From Ceratorhiza oryzae-sativae (taxonomy: Eukaryota > Basidiomycota > Agaricomycetes > Cantharellales > Ceratobasidiaceae), in the NCBI GenBank assembly GCA_030998015.1, contig JARWMV010000251.1, forward strand, positions 558,001 through 622,000: a stretch of 64,000 nucleotides of DNA. Direction: 5' to 3'. Each line of letters opens with the position of its first letter. Within the stretch, counting starts at the first letter, position 1. A model generated the notes under the pieces. The model was not told the origin of the DNA, did not search any database, and worked only from the letters and a program-made list of their open reading frames with translations. Below, one piece after another: positions 10,352 to 22,026 of the stretch. Made by a program: the position numbers and the translations under genes.

Positions 10352-12415
10352 ATGAGTCAGACAACGGTATGCGAGATACCGCTTCAAGATATTGCTATTG
10401 TCGAGCCGAGCGGTCTGGCCATGTCGTTGAGCGCTCAGCATCACCGTGGCACTCACCATTCAAGCCTCGACGAGAATCACACGCTTGGCAGCGAAGAAAA
10501 ACGCGTGCGTCGTTTAGGAAGTATTCACTTTGATGAAGCAACACTTTACCTCGTTGGAGTCAGCTTTCTTTCGGTGCACCATCGAACAGTGTGCTGAAAT
10601 ACGTAAATATTCTAGGCATGCATTGGCGGATTTACTGTTGGGCTAAATGATACAGCTACCGGTGCCAACCTGCCTTCCATGCAGAAGCAATACAATCTCT
10701 CCTATTCAGTTGTCTCACTCGTGTTCTTAGCGGGATTCAGCGGGCATGTCATTTTTCTCCTTATTACGACTAGAGCCATCTCGCGCTAACCGAATCAGGT
10801 AGATACATCGTCAGCTGCATGCTCAACCCGATTCTCCAAAACGCGATAGGAACCCGGCTCGTTCTTATGGTATAGTCATAACGCCGTTCCGTCATCAAGT
10901 CCTCACAACTTGCCTAATGTTGCTTCGCTCAGATCGGCGGATGCTGCTACGGAGGAGGGTCGCTGCTCATTTCATTTGCGCCTCCTTTTCCAGCTGTGAC
11001 AGGTGGCCTCGTTCTGATGGGCTTAGGAGGAGGCGCGTACGAGGCGTGCATGTCGAGTGTCATTCACATGTGAGTTTGCGCAGCAAGCTTGTACTCCCAA
11101 GCCAACGCGGGATCATCAGCTTGATAACAGCAAATACATGAACATCCTATATGCGTCTTTTGGGGTGAGTTATGGGCAAGCGTTGTTCTGGTTTGTCAAG
11201 CTAATTACAACGATTCTCCACAGCTGGGGTCTGTGAGTCAAATGTGTACCGTCTAGTTTTGAATGAAGCCGATAAATATAATGCAGCTTGTAGCTCCATT
11301 CATTATCGGGTCTTTTGCTCAGACGCAAATTCGCTGGAATGTAAGTTCACGCATATATGCCTGCCTGCCATGAATTGACGCCCCCGAGTCAATAGCTTTA
11401 CTACTACCTCCCGATGTCCCTGGCTGTTCTCACTATGTTATGCCACTTTTTCCTATTCAAACGATATATATTACCCACTGATGAAGGCGCTACTCATCGT
11501 GGAACCGCTCGCACGCGCTTTGCCCAAACAAGTCGGAGGAGGATAACATGGTCCGTTGGCGGTGCTCCAACCGAGTTCTTAATTGCTGAAGATCTGTGGC
11601 CAGGATTGGAGTAGCTCTTACTATTCTGAGCTTTGCGATCTTCTACATCGTTAGCAATGTGAGCGCTCAATAGTCGATGTGTTCATTTACTGAATTGGTT
11701 CGGGGGACGGAGCAGTGGCTCACCACATATCTTCTGAAACCAAAGGATTTGAACAAGATACTTCACGCTATCACCTCTCAGTATTCTTTTCAGGTGATGT
11801 AATGGCTCTTTAAACCGTACCAGATGCACTCATGAGGATGATTAGGGATGGTTTTTGGGCGGATTTTCTTTTCATTACCATTTATCCACATCCGTGATCG
11901 AATCGGCAACACATTGCTGCTGGCAGCATTTTGCGGAACACTTGTACTACTTTGGCGCGTGAATTCGAGGGCGAGCAGTTGGATTGCGGTTGCTCTTGGT
12001 GGATTCTTCCTAGGGTTGGCGGTTCCATAGGAAAATGGATAAATCCTAGAACTTACTCTTGGTAATATTAGGCCTAATACTCCAGGTATATTGTACATTA
12101 TTTCAGCACGGGTGTCTCCTAATTTAAAGGAGACAGTTATGTCTATAATCATTGGTACGTGTATTTCAGATACCTGGATATGGTCTTTACATTTATGTTG
12201 GTAGGGCTTGGACTAATTGGAGCTACTCTCGGCCCGCTGCTGTTTGGAATAGCCGTGGGTAGGGTTGGTTTGGAAGTGTTTCCTGGAGTAGTGGTGAGTC
12301 AAGGTGGCCTCAAGATGAGCCCTTTGGGCCGGTACTTATATTATCATAGATTACTTTGTCCGCGCTATCTGCGTTGGTGTATTGGGGCATTCCTCCGAGA
12401 GAGAAGCGGGAGTAG
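10352..12415 (+). CDS. MFS transporter, BSC6-like (copy 1)
   Basis: This is a multi-pass major facilitator protein closely related to the gene at 57614-59680, exon by exon. After exon 1 (10352-10558) the reading continues in short exons: GLNDTATGANLPSMQKQYNL, YIVSCMLNPILQNAIGTRL, GGLVLMGLGGGAYEACMSS, YMNILYASFG, LVAPFIIGSFAQTQIRWN, GRIFFSLPFIHIRDRIGN, PNTPGILYIISARV and GLGLIGATLGPLLFGIAVG, ending PPREKRE at 12413-12415. The family is similar to fungal fucose-permease-type or 'bypass of stop codon 6' proteins; the substrate is unknown. Oddities: the intron 10744-10802 starts with GC where the paralogue has GT; one intron (starting at 10870) is absent from the paralogue; and a one-base frame change near 11752 breaks the segment DTSRYHLSVFF. 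It may be a real gene with a sequence indel or a recently damaged copy. Confidence 0.75.
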
Positions 12416-13929
12416 TATTTATAATATACCATGTTCTATGCACAGCGCATCTCTCGTGGGAGTTGCGATATCGAGCAGAGGACAATAAATGAACGGTTCG
12501 GAGCACCAGTGCGCAACGTATAGACCCACAAATTTACAATTCCTATTCGCCAGTTACCGCATCAAGTTGAAGTTGTATGCGCGACTTCTCCAATCTGGAA
12601 TACCCTTCGATGTTAGATGATTTAACGAAACGGAGATTTCTAATGTGCTGCGTGTAAGCCCACAGCATGAATACTTTGTACTCCAAAACGCTAGCAGGAT
12701 AGCAATATGCAAGAAATATCTGGGTTACTGTTAGCTGGAAATTACCACCCGTGTCGGCCATTGACGACGACCGATCAAGAACCAACCGATGTGCATGCTA
12801 TGTGGCGATGACTTCGCATGAAGGTGATCGGAGACCTAGTTTTCGCTAAGCGCTCAGAGCCATGGTGTCGTCTTCTTGATAGTAATAGGCTTAGCTCGTC
12901 TACAACATGGGCGAGGCGCTGATTCATGATATTGTTCTTATGGGGTCCAATGAGGTGGTCAACTCATTGGCTAATCGGGAGCGCACTGCCCATGTATTAA
13001 GACGGGACAGGAGTTTGCCCGTGAAGGGAAGCAAGAGTAAAACGGGCGAAACGTTTTCTCAACCGAAACTCAACTACTTCGTCCCGCTTTTGCTGAATAT
13101 TCTCGCCGGACCGTACAACCTATTCGTATTCGACTAATATGTGTTGGTTGGTCGTGAGTGAGCTACTCATCACGGCATTGTCTATACATACTTCGTGCAG
13201 AGTGGTGCAAGGCAGTTGATTTCGTTCGTCAACTGCGCGCTCAAGTTTAAATTACCCACAGTTCAGGTGCAGAATTAGATTCTATGCCGCATTGGGAATG
13301 TCGGGATCCAATATATACACGCCCAACTACCCGGCTGTCCGGAACGCGACCTCGAGGATAGCCCTCACAAACACACACTTGGTTGGGTTGGGATGTTCTC
13401 AGAGCCCAAATATTAGCGGCGATGATTTGAGCCAAAATATATTATGGGGGTGGGACGGTGACTAAAGGAAAAACACGAGGTTGTGATGATGTATGCATAT
13501 CTCGTGGTGGGCCGCTAGACGTGACCAAGTAGCTACATTTCTCGCCCAGCCCCTTCTGTCGGATGATCCGTCCAGTTACCTCGACCACGGGTCTCTTCCA
13601 ACCCTACCTTGATAAGAAATCATCGTGAGCCTCGCCGCGGCGATTCCGCAGGCCAACGAGGGCTAATTTCGCTCACACTCGCCTTCAAGAATCTATTTGT
13701 ACATATGATGGTTTGTTGACGGGATGCATATGACGACAGTGATCAACAGCTGATCCTCGCCTTGGCCAGGCGCGAGCTATCTCTCGTCGGCGACCCCACC
13801 AGAAGGCTTGACAGCCCTAATAAGAACCTGAGGGACCAGCCAGTAGGTGATCACTCTCCCGTATTGCCGCTATGCCTTTCTAAAGCCATACCACAAAATT
13901 GGCCCAAGTTGCGAATTACCCTCTGAGGA
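12416..13929. other. Long intergenic region, no gene recognised
   Basis: About 1.5 kb between the MFS gene and YME2. Short open frames at 12543-12785 (-), 12907-13137 (+) and 13247-13435 (-) show no domain, no splice-consistent extension and no similarity I recognise. The last few hundred bases should include the YME2 promoter. I see no tRNA, repeat array or transposon end. Confidence 0.45.
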
Positions 13930-16900
13930 ATGGCATACACCATGCTGCGACTAAAAGAGCCACCCCGGTTGCAAGTATTTAGTCGAAATTACCGGGCTAG
14001 ACTTGCGTTGCCGCAACACCGCGGGTTTGCGGATGACGCCGTTTCGGCAGAGATCAGCGCTAACGACTCGGTACGTTCCCGCAACCCTGCAACATCGTAG
14101 AGCCAAGACTCACTGGCAACGTCCTAGACTCCTGGGACCAAGACCTCATGGTTTTTCGTCGATGCCCTTTTCCCTGTCCAACTGAGCAAGTTCGAGTAAG
14201 CATTTGTCATCACGTTTTATGGCCAACCACTAACCTGTGTGTCAGTGTTCGATACTATTTTGCGAACCTGCGCAAGGAGGCAATCATACGACGGGTCAAA
14301 GAGGTCCTCGAAAAAACTGAGGTTTCAGGGTTCAAAGTTCTGGATGTTGAGCCAAGGCAGGATATGATACCTTGGCCAAAGACAATTCGTCCTCTTATGC
14401 ACTCTCTAGGGTCAAGGACGGTGGGGTCTTCGTTCATTTCGAGTACATTTCTCCCCTGGGATCGGCTGCGGCCCATGACCCGACAACCCGGTTAACCGAG
14501 CTCAAGGCGCTCGCTGACCTGCAGGCAGCGATTCAAACAGCGGCTGTCAAGCATGGTGGCATTCCATCTTGGCTCGGACTTCGTGCTCCGCGTAAGTTCT
14601 GGTTGGTCCGAGGTCGGCCGTGGCGAGAGGACATGGACCGATTTGCTTCTTTAATCCTGAAGACTGAATTTGACGGTCCGGATGTGCACCCCGAATCTCT
14701 TTATGATGTCTTGCGTGTGAGGGTGTTTTGGGTTCAATGGTACTCCCACTGACCGCGGCTTATGTGAGATAGCCCTTTGGTCGAATTACGAAGCTCGATC
14801 CACCAACGCCAGCACCCGCTGGTGTGCCCCGCAGCGCCACGGTCACGTACTCCAAAATCCACGCAGCCGTGCGAGCTCGGAATTGTCTACATGGAGTCAA
14901 TCTGACAACGGATGGTGACATACTTGGTCGATCTGGGCCAGGCCTTGCATATGCATCTCCCGGGACCAAGCTCACCAGGCTGAGTGTGCTCTATGAGCGA
15001 CCTCTCAAGGAGCACGCTATCCGCAATTGGCTTACGAGCCACCCCAGGATTGTGTTGCCCATTTTGGCGGTTTGTTGGGCACTTTGACGTACACTGTAAG
15101 CGTGCCCTATTTGTTACAGGCTAGAGTTCTGAGGATGTGAATGGCAGGTGTTCGACCCAATACGCGAACTGTCGGTACAGGGTAAAGTTATGAATTGGTT
15201 CGATTACAAAGGTAGTGGTTCAACCATTTGCCCACCTACTAGCTACTTTCACATTCCATAAAACCCTGGTTAGGTTATGCACTCTACAAATGGCTTCGCG
15301 AAACACTTACGACCGGATTGCGTTCACATTCTCGAGTAGGCCCATCGGAGGGACGGAGGAGCCCGCCATTTGGAAGGAACGCAAGGACGCAAAAGCGGCT
15401 CTATTGACATATCTCAGTGATCTTCCCTGTAAGCTACAATCTCAACATAAATCGGCGTACCACCGCTTAAAAGGCTGTTTTAATAGCTACTGTGGCGGTT
15501 ATCCATGGCCCAGCCGGAGCTGGCAAAGGCAATCTTATAGCGAGCGTGATGAAAGAGGAGGACAGGTTGGTGCTTTGTGTTTCGGCTGATCAGGCTGTTA
15601 ATAGCTCACCACCAGGTCCTCGATGACTATCGATTGTGCCAAAATCATGAATACTGTGACTGAGTCGGCAATGGTTCGAGAGCTAGCGAGGCAAACTGGC
15701 TACTGGCCATACTTCAGCTTCCTCTCATCCATAAACAATATGATCGACCTGGCAAGCGTGGGCTTGATCGGACAGAAGGGCAAGGAGTTTCGCATTTATG
15801 ACATTTGGGTTGTGGCTAATTTAGGTATCCCGCTTAGCTGGCTTCAACACCACGACCGAATCTCAGCTTCGGGACATTCTTACCGTAGCCGCAACGGCTC
15901 TTCAACGCGTCCGAGAGTCGCATAAAAATAACGCCACTCGGGACTCGGAACGAGCACATATCATCGCACGGCGCAAAGAATAAACGCAACTCGCACCGGA
16001 GCCGCCGATGCTCCAACCTCGTTGCAGGATGCCACGCAGGCTCGGATCCGATGACGGAGGTATCTCAGGATTGAATGAGAAAGGAGCTCAGCTCCCACCC
16101 CTGCCTATCTCGCCCGTCTCTCCGCCCCCTTCGCCTATCAGCCACGGAGGACTGGAAGAAACAGTGGACGACTTGCCGATTGTTCTTATCACTAACTACC
16201 AACCGCAAGGAACTAAGCGGGAGGAGCTATTAAACGTTTTGGCTGAATGGGCTGCGAAACTTGTCGAAGACAAGGTTAGCCTTCGCTTCCGACGGTATAA
16301 AATGCCCTGACTGTTGCTTGTTTCTTAATAACGTAGATCGCGCACGTCGTGTTTGTGTGTGTGAACAGAGAAAACACGAAGCGTGTGGCCAAGGGTGAGT
16401 GTGTTTGACACGCATGAATGTATTGAAGTAACGAATCCAAACTCCGGTCGTTGCCTAAACCATAGCACTCCCATCACAACCACTAGCCTCGATCGCTCTA
16501 AGTGACGCAGACACCGATACCGCTTTGAGATATGTGACGTGGAAGTTATCCGATGCCGGTGTTGAAAGATCACTCCAATCTAATGAGTTGAAGGTTGTCG
16601 GACGGCTTGGTGGCCGGATTAGCGATCTAGATGCTGTGAGTCTGGCTTCTCCATCGCCTGCGGGCTTGCTTCGTCTTCAGGGTCGGCCATCACTGATATT
16701 GATTTGCAGCTGGTGAACAAAGTACGCAATGGGCAATCCGTTTCCGATGCTGTGGAAGAAATCATCCATCGTGGCGTGAGTGAAATGCGAAAAAACGCGT
16801 TTGGTGACGACCTCGAGGATGCGAAATCCTTACCATGGACACGAGAGCAAGCGTGGAGCGTCCTCAGGGCTTTGGCATCAAAGGATGAGGTACGCCACAC

Positions 16901-17508
16901 CTACTGTGACGCATACACGCCAGTGGTATCTGATCACCAGGGCCGAATCCCACAAGGTTCAATACGCAGATGTCTTGTTGAACTTCCCTTTCAAGGGTGA
17001 TGAGTTAGCACTGAGGAACATGGAGACCGCCGAACTCATCTCGATTGGCACGATTGAGGGTAAGTCCGTTTGATACTCCCAAATAAAGAGCTCCGTTCAT
17101 TGCTTTGCTAGGCCGCCCAGCTACTATCAGGCCCGGCAAGCCAGTCTACAAACACGTATATCAAAGACTCGTTGAAGGTTAGGGTAGTTTCATTCTTTAC
17201 ATTATCTCTCTTCTAATCCAATCAAATTCGGTAAAGATCGCGTGTTCAAAGCAACACAAGACATCAACCTCAACGAGAAATTGATTGCAACTCACGTTTC
17301 AACAATCAAAGCCTGTGAAGAGGAACTCACGACGCTTAAGAATATCGGTCTAGATTTGGGATCTTCTGTCCTAAGTGGCAGGGGGGCCACCGGGACTCGA
17401 GCAAATTATCTTCTGGAAAAAATGATGCAGGCGACACTGATGGTCGAGCAACTAGAAACAGATAACTCGAAACTCAAGAAGGTTCTCGCAAAAGGCGCCT
17501 CCAATTAG
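13930..17508 (+). CDS. YME2: Mitochondrial escape protein 2 (inner-membrane RRM/ATPase-like protein)
   Basis: The family is a mitochondrial inner-membrane protein needed for mtDNA nucleoid maintenance. The ATG at 13930, or Met at 13942, begins an Arg-rich presequence (MLRLKEPPRLQVFSRNYRAR). Recognised blocks in order: SWFFVDALFPVQLSKF, RYYFANLRKEAIIRRVKEVL, DGGVFVHFEYISP, KFWLVRGRPWREDMDRF, an RRM-like stretch (PFGRITKLDPP to ARNCLHG), one membrane segment (HPRIVLPIL...), VFDPIRELSV, a P-loop GPAGAGKGNLI, TIDCAKIM, GFNTTTESQLRDIL, KNAFGDDLEDAKSLPWTREQ, LLNFPFKGDELALRNME, RPATIRPGKPVYKHVYQRL and a C-terminal ATHVSTIKACEEELTTLKNI. There are many introns of about 50 nt, one of them GC-AG (15780-15837). 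One-base frame changes are needed near 14352, 15069 and 15298, probably indels. The identification is secure; the exact product is not. Confidence 0.9.
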
Positions 17509-18475
17509 TCGCAGGCCTGTTCGTCCCGATACATGTCTTGGCTCACATGAAGCTATATGAAACAACGTTGATCATCCTATCATGTTACCCCGTGTCCACA
17601 TGACTGTTGGATTGTAAGATCACAGAATGTGAGTTGGGCTGAACGCCACATGTCAGCACACCTCGCCTTCTTGACCGTCATTCCGCAATTGCTAACACCC
17701 GAGGTATCGGCCCGAGTTTAGAATAATCATTCGAAGGGAGTCGCTAGAATAGTCCTGGGTCGAAAGAATTCTCAGTAGTCGTCCGTTATCAAATCAGTTC
17801 CAATCATTTATACATTTGTCCTGGCAGTGACACTGGAATCTTGCTTAACTCGTTAGCGGGCCATGTTCCTGAACTGAAGGGAAAGTATCCGATTCGACTG
17901 TCCTGCCCAAATCCGACTTTCCCAGCATTCACCTCTCGCTGAAAGCCAAGCACGTGGTAGAGCCCTGCGGGAACATGTAACTTACCATTATCCCGCCAGC
18001 ACGTTGTAACTTTAAAGTCCCCCATCCGAGCGTCTGAGAGGCCGAGACCGCTCCGAGGGACCCTAACAGTTGGTATTCGGACAACCGGCAGCAGTGCCCT
18101 CTGCTACATATAGGACAACGGATGCGCAATCATTTGGCTTGCTGATCCTACTGTGTCTGCGGTGCTCCAACGTATCAGGCGGTCTCAAAGCCATTAGTGG
18201 TGTCAGCCCCATCCAACTCTTCACTCCCATCTTTCCTGTGGGTCGAATCCATCTACTTCCCCAATGCCCTGTGAGTTCCACCCGACCTCCCAGACGGGAC
18301 CAACGTAGCCTAAACATTGCTTAGCCTACGCTGGACCATCAAAGCTGGGACGAACATTTGCACTGTGTGTGCTGCCGTATCTAGTAAGCAGCACTAGTCA
18401 GTCTGTAATCTATGGCTAATAACCCAACGCTTCAAGTCCTATCGAGCAGCTCAGGTCTTATTTGAACCAATAGCC
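17509..18475. other. Intergenic region before membrane-protein gene
   Basis: About 970 bp. It contains the YME2 3' end and the upstream region of the membrane-protein gene at 18476. A plus-strand open stretch at 18070-18324 contains a hydrophobic segment (SFGLLILLCLRC) and could be an unspliced 5' exon of that gene, but I could not join it with confidence. No RNA gene seen. Confidence 0.35.
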
Positions 18476-19414
18476 ATGTCGGAGGTCAGCGACAGGCTCA
18501 CCGGGATTTGCCAGTCCGGTAGTACACCTTCAGGGCAAGGCCCCCAGGGATACACAATCCTAAAAACTACTGTCTGCTTACTCAGTAATTTTATGCGGGA
18601 GGCACTCGACAGACACCGCGCCCCTTTCATGTCCGAGCTATTTGCTGCTCTTGGACCTGCCATCATTCTACCCGCCATTGAAATGCGCAGATCCGGCTAC
18701 CGATCGTCTGTCACTCTGGCATCTATGCTTCTTCTAGGAGTGTTATACCAGAGCTGCTCAGGGGCGATAGTTCTTCCACTTTGGTGGTCGTTCTATCTCG
18801 CATTTCACGGACGACAAAGTGTCCCCCTTCATGCGCACTTTGCTGAAGCAACATTTCTTGGTTATCTACTTGGCTATCTTATGGTTTCTGTAGCCATGGT
18901 GGTCTATCAGACGAGCGCCATGGCGGGGCTGTGGCAACTATTCCCAGCATATGTTGTCTTGATTCAAGCACTCTACCTATGGTACCAGCGCAATAGCACC
19001 GAAGACATTCCAGATTGCCCGTATGAAGTGCTCCAGCTGATTCATGTCACCAACTTTTGTTGGTCGGCAATCACACACGCTTATACGCTATTTCAGGCGT
19101 TTAGCTCCCCTGCTCCACTCCAGGCTCTGAAACACTCCTTTTATCCGCATTTTTCGCCCAACTCTGCGGCACCGCTCCCTATGCTCACTCAACGATTTCT
19201 AAAGTGGGATGTTTTGTTCATAGTTGGCGCCACCCTATTCGCGGGCGTTTCGCTCTTGCGGGGTGCTCGCCCAAAGCTTCTGGCCGTGTGTTGGTTTGCC
19301 GCAGGATCGCTATTCTTCGGTGTGGGCGCTGGGCTATCAGGTATTTGGATGTGGAGGGAGAAGGTCTTGGAGGAACACCGCCGGACTTCGGTGGCCAAGT
19401 TGAGAGAAGAGTAG
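18476..19414 (+). CDS. Polytopic membrane protein of unknown function
   Basis: A single uninterrupted frame of 312 codons from the ATG at 18476. I count roughly six or seven hydrophobic segments, for example FAALGPAIILPAIEM, TLASMLLLGVLY, FLGYLLGYLMVSVAMVVY, LWQLFPAYVVLIQALYLW, DVLFIVGATLFAGVSLL and LLAVCWFAAGSLFFGVGAGL, with a charged C-terminal tail (WREKVLEEHRRTSVAKLREE). The block AIVLPLWWSFYLAFHGR followed by a hydrophilic loop resembles multi-pass proteins seen near fungal secondary-metabolite genes, but I do not recognise a named family. The neighbouring alpha/beta hydrolase (20554) is on the same strand but over 1 kb away. Earlier 5' exons are possible (see the region upstream). Confidence 0.65.
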   Translation: MSEVSDRLTGICQSGSTPSGQGPQGYTILKTTVCLLSNFMREALDRHRAPFMSELFAALGPAIILPAIEMRRSGYRSSVTLASMLLLGVLYQSCSGAIVLPLWWSFYLAFHGRQSVPLHAHFAEATFLGYLLGYLMVSVAMVVYQTSAMAGLWQLFPAYVVLIQALYLWYQRNSTEDIPDCPYEVLQLIHVTNFCWSAITHAYTLFQAFSSPAPLQALKHSFYPHFSPNSAAPLPMLTQRFLKWDVLFIVGATLFAGVSLLRGARPKLLAVCWFAAGSLFFGVGAGLSGIWMWREKVLEEHRRTSVAKLREE

Positions 19415-20553
19415 CCCTTGTAAGCGCATACATAAAGCCAAGATGTCCCTAGGTATGTTCAAATCGATCCAGATTCTAGCTCGCTAACTTGTGGCACGAC
19501 AATACTAGCGAAATAGACTCAAAATAACCGTACCCCGACTTCTAGTCGTGGCGCTTTTAATCCGATCGATCTGGGCGTTTTTGACGTGTTCCTGCGTTCG
19601 ATCGAAATAATCATGTACCACCAGCATGCGCCTCAATCTATGTAGCCAGCGTACTTTTCAAAGTCAGCCATGCTATGCATACGTGCCGTGGCTCCTGGCC
19701 AAGTGGAGAGCCTCAAGCGCCTGATGTTTCGTTTTGATACTGTTGCGCGAAACACCGATCACCTTAATTTGGAAACTGGATGGATACCGGGGCTGAACTC
19801 AACTAGTGCGATTGAAGATGTCCCTGGAGTAAATCCCATGCCTCGTAACAGCACACTTTCCTACAACCCCATGTTCAAAAGAATTTATATTAAACTAGTT
19901 CATTTTCAGAATGATCCACGTGAATGTGGTCGGACGTGGGGTGTTGTTATAATTACCCTTGCACTCGCCAGCGGCGTGATGAGGCGGAGCCGCTTTTTGC
20001 TCCGATCAACTGACCGCATAGCACATCTCGCACCCCTCGCTTGCGTGATTCACGGGCGCAGCAAGACACCACTCGTAGAAGAGTTGCTGAATGTATCGCA
20101 ACCGAGCGCTCGATTGTGGGAAAAGACTGCCTTTAGCTGCAGTGTACTTCCTCGCTGAAACCGGGCAGAAGCCAACTGTTATCACGGGCGCCGCCGAAAG
20201 GATCGTCACTGATGTGTTATTCTTAAAATTATCAACGGGATGCAACGAAACCTCAGGCCGGCTGTGCGGTGATGACCATCAGCTCTTCTCCGTCGGTCCC
20301 ATGGGCACATATTCAGTCCCAATGTAGCGTTCGGCATGCGCGGACTCTCGGGATCGAAAAGGGTGTCTACACCCTTTTTATTATTCGGACTTGACATATT
20401 GAGGGATGTATCAATGATGTTGATCTCGCTTGGGCTTTCGGCATAGGCGCCAAGTTTGTCGACCATGGGTCTCGTGCACAAAGTTTATCAGCCACAACTG
20501 AACCTGACTACCATCATAGACTTCATAACATCAACAAACTATCTGATAAAATA
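19415..20553. other. Intergenic region, no gene recognised
   Basis: About 1.1 kb. A 162-codon plus-strand frame at 19670-20158 and several shorter ones on the other strand lack any recognisable domain or compositional sign of coding, so none is called. Nothing RNA-like is seen. Confidence 0.4.
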
Positions 20554-21824
20554 ATGTCCTCTTCACGGGCAGAGCTCAATACTATATTCGATCCCCGGAC
20601 GGTAGTGAAGAAAGGGTTATGCCCCGTTACACAGATCAAGGGCGAAGCAGCGGTCATCGAAAGCCACTCACTCTATTACGGTATGTCTGGGAACTAATCA
20701 GAAAGCCGCAATAAAGCGAATAACGAGCTGCGGATAGAACAACATGGTCGAGGGTCGGAAAAGGTGCTGTTCGTCATGGGGTATGTGCCTTGGGCTCAGC
20801 CTTTCAGCGTCTGACCCTGACAGCCATGACGACGACAACGCAGCCTAAACTCAAGCTCGTTCAGTTGGCAACACCAAGTCGAGCACTTCGGTCCGCTGGA
20901 AAAGTATTCGATACTGGTGTTTGATAACCGGGGAGTGGGTAACAGTGATGCACCGCGCGGACCCTACACGTACGTCAGGAGTTGCATATTTCCTCGAAAC
21001 CAACTGGCGTGGTTCCCGCAAATTATTCATTTATATTATCTCGTGCAGGACGAGCGGCATGGCTGAGGATGTCATTGTGCTGCTCGATCATATAGGGTGG
21101 ACTGAACAACGACAAGTGCACGTGGTCGGGATCAGCATGGGTGGAATGGTTGCCCAGGAATTGGCCAGCCGAATTCCGGACAGAATAGCAAGCATGGTGC
21201 TGGCGTTACGAGTGCTGGAGGCCACGTATGGAATAACCTCCCGCCTGTAAGTCGATGCTCCTTCCCTCGATAAGGTATGATGCTAAACGTGGAGGTCAGT
21301 GGAATGGGGTCTCGACTCTTACAAGGTAAGGGGTTCGACCCCCTAGGCTATGGAGCTGTAGGCACAACTAACGTGGTCCTAGGCTAACGTTCACCAAGGA
21401 CCCCGCTGAGAAGGTCCGTATGATCATGGAAATGGTTTTTCCGCTTTCCTGGCTCGCTGAGCCTTCACTCGCTGATCCGAATATCACCAATCGCGAGGCC
21501 CAGACCCGACTATATATGGTTCGAATCCTTGCTACTACTCCTCAGACGCTCGTTGGCACCCTTTCCCAGATGGCTGCTGGATTGACCCACTGTGTGTCTG
21601 CGGAGAGGCTAAGGCAGATCGCGAAGGATATACCCAAGATTGTGCTCGTGACCGGTGATGAGGATAATTTAGTCTCCCCAGAGCGCAGCGAATGGATCAA
21701 AGAGTGTATGGGGCCACATGTTGAGCTGGAAAAGTGGGAATACACTGGGCACGCGTTGCAGATCCAAAGACCAGAGCGATTTAATGCCCTAGTGGAGCGG
21801 GTTATAGAAGAGAGTCGAAGGTGA
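20554..21824 (+). CDS. Alpha/beta hydrolase-fold protein
   Basis: A serine hydrolase with the canonical fold; the substrate is unknown. Exon 1 starts at the ATG at 20554 (MSSSRAELNTIFDPRTV). After introns come EKVLFVMG, WQHQVEHFGPLEKYSILVFDNRGVGNSDAPRGPYT and GMAEDVIVLLDHIGW. The nucleophile elbow is VHVVGISMGGMVAQELASRIPDRI, where the Ser of GISMGG is the expected nucleophile. Farther on are LTFTKDPAEKVRMIMEMVFP, the acid in TGDEDNLVSPERSEW, and the catalytic His in YTGHALQIQRPERFN. It ends EESRR. A one-base gap near 21202 breaks the join between IASMVLA and the expected VTSAGGHVWNNLPP, probably an indel at GG. The intron 21328-21380 contains a small GGGG-TTCGA-CCCC hairpin. Confidence 0.85.
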
Positions 21825-22026
21825 TGAGCCAGAGAAAGGTCTGGAACAGGGCTAGATTAGACGCAGATGATAGACTATAGGGAGGGGGGTTGTTTAGCCA
21901 AATGCACTTTCATTCACGAATTGCAATAACGATTATGTGGGAAGATCCTTAAACCGCCAATAGATAGGGCGATAAAACCCTCGGGTGCGGAAGAATTAAA
22001 CGGCGATAGGGAAGGGAGATATGAGA

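Noticed and set aside
12543..12785. 80-codon minus-strand frame ending RIQLQLDAVTGE, and a similar QLQLDA piece near 25710
   Set aside because: The two share only about 18 bases. I could not extend either into a gene or show a repeat unit.
13247..13435. Short open frames at 12907-13435 as possible small genes
   Set aside because: There is nothing beyond chance openness, and no hydrophobic, cysteine or repeat pattern.
19670..20158. 162-codon plus-strand open frame
   Set aside because: There is no domain, no neighbouring splice-consistent exon and no coding-like composition.
21328..21380. tRNA-like T-arm (GGGGTTCGACCCC) near 21340
   Set aside because: No acceptor, D or anticodon arms can be folded around it. 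It sits inside a well-placed intron of the hydrolase gene.
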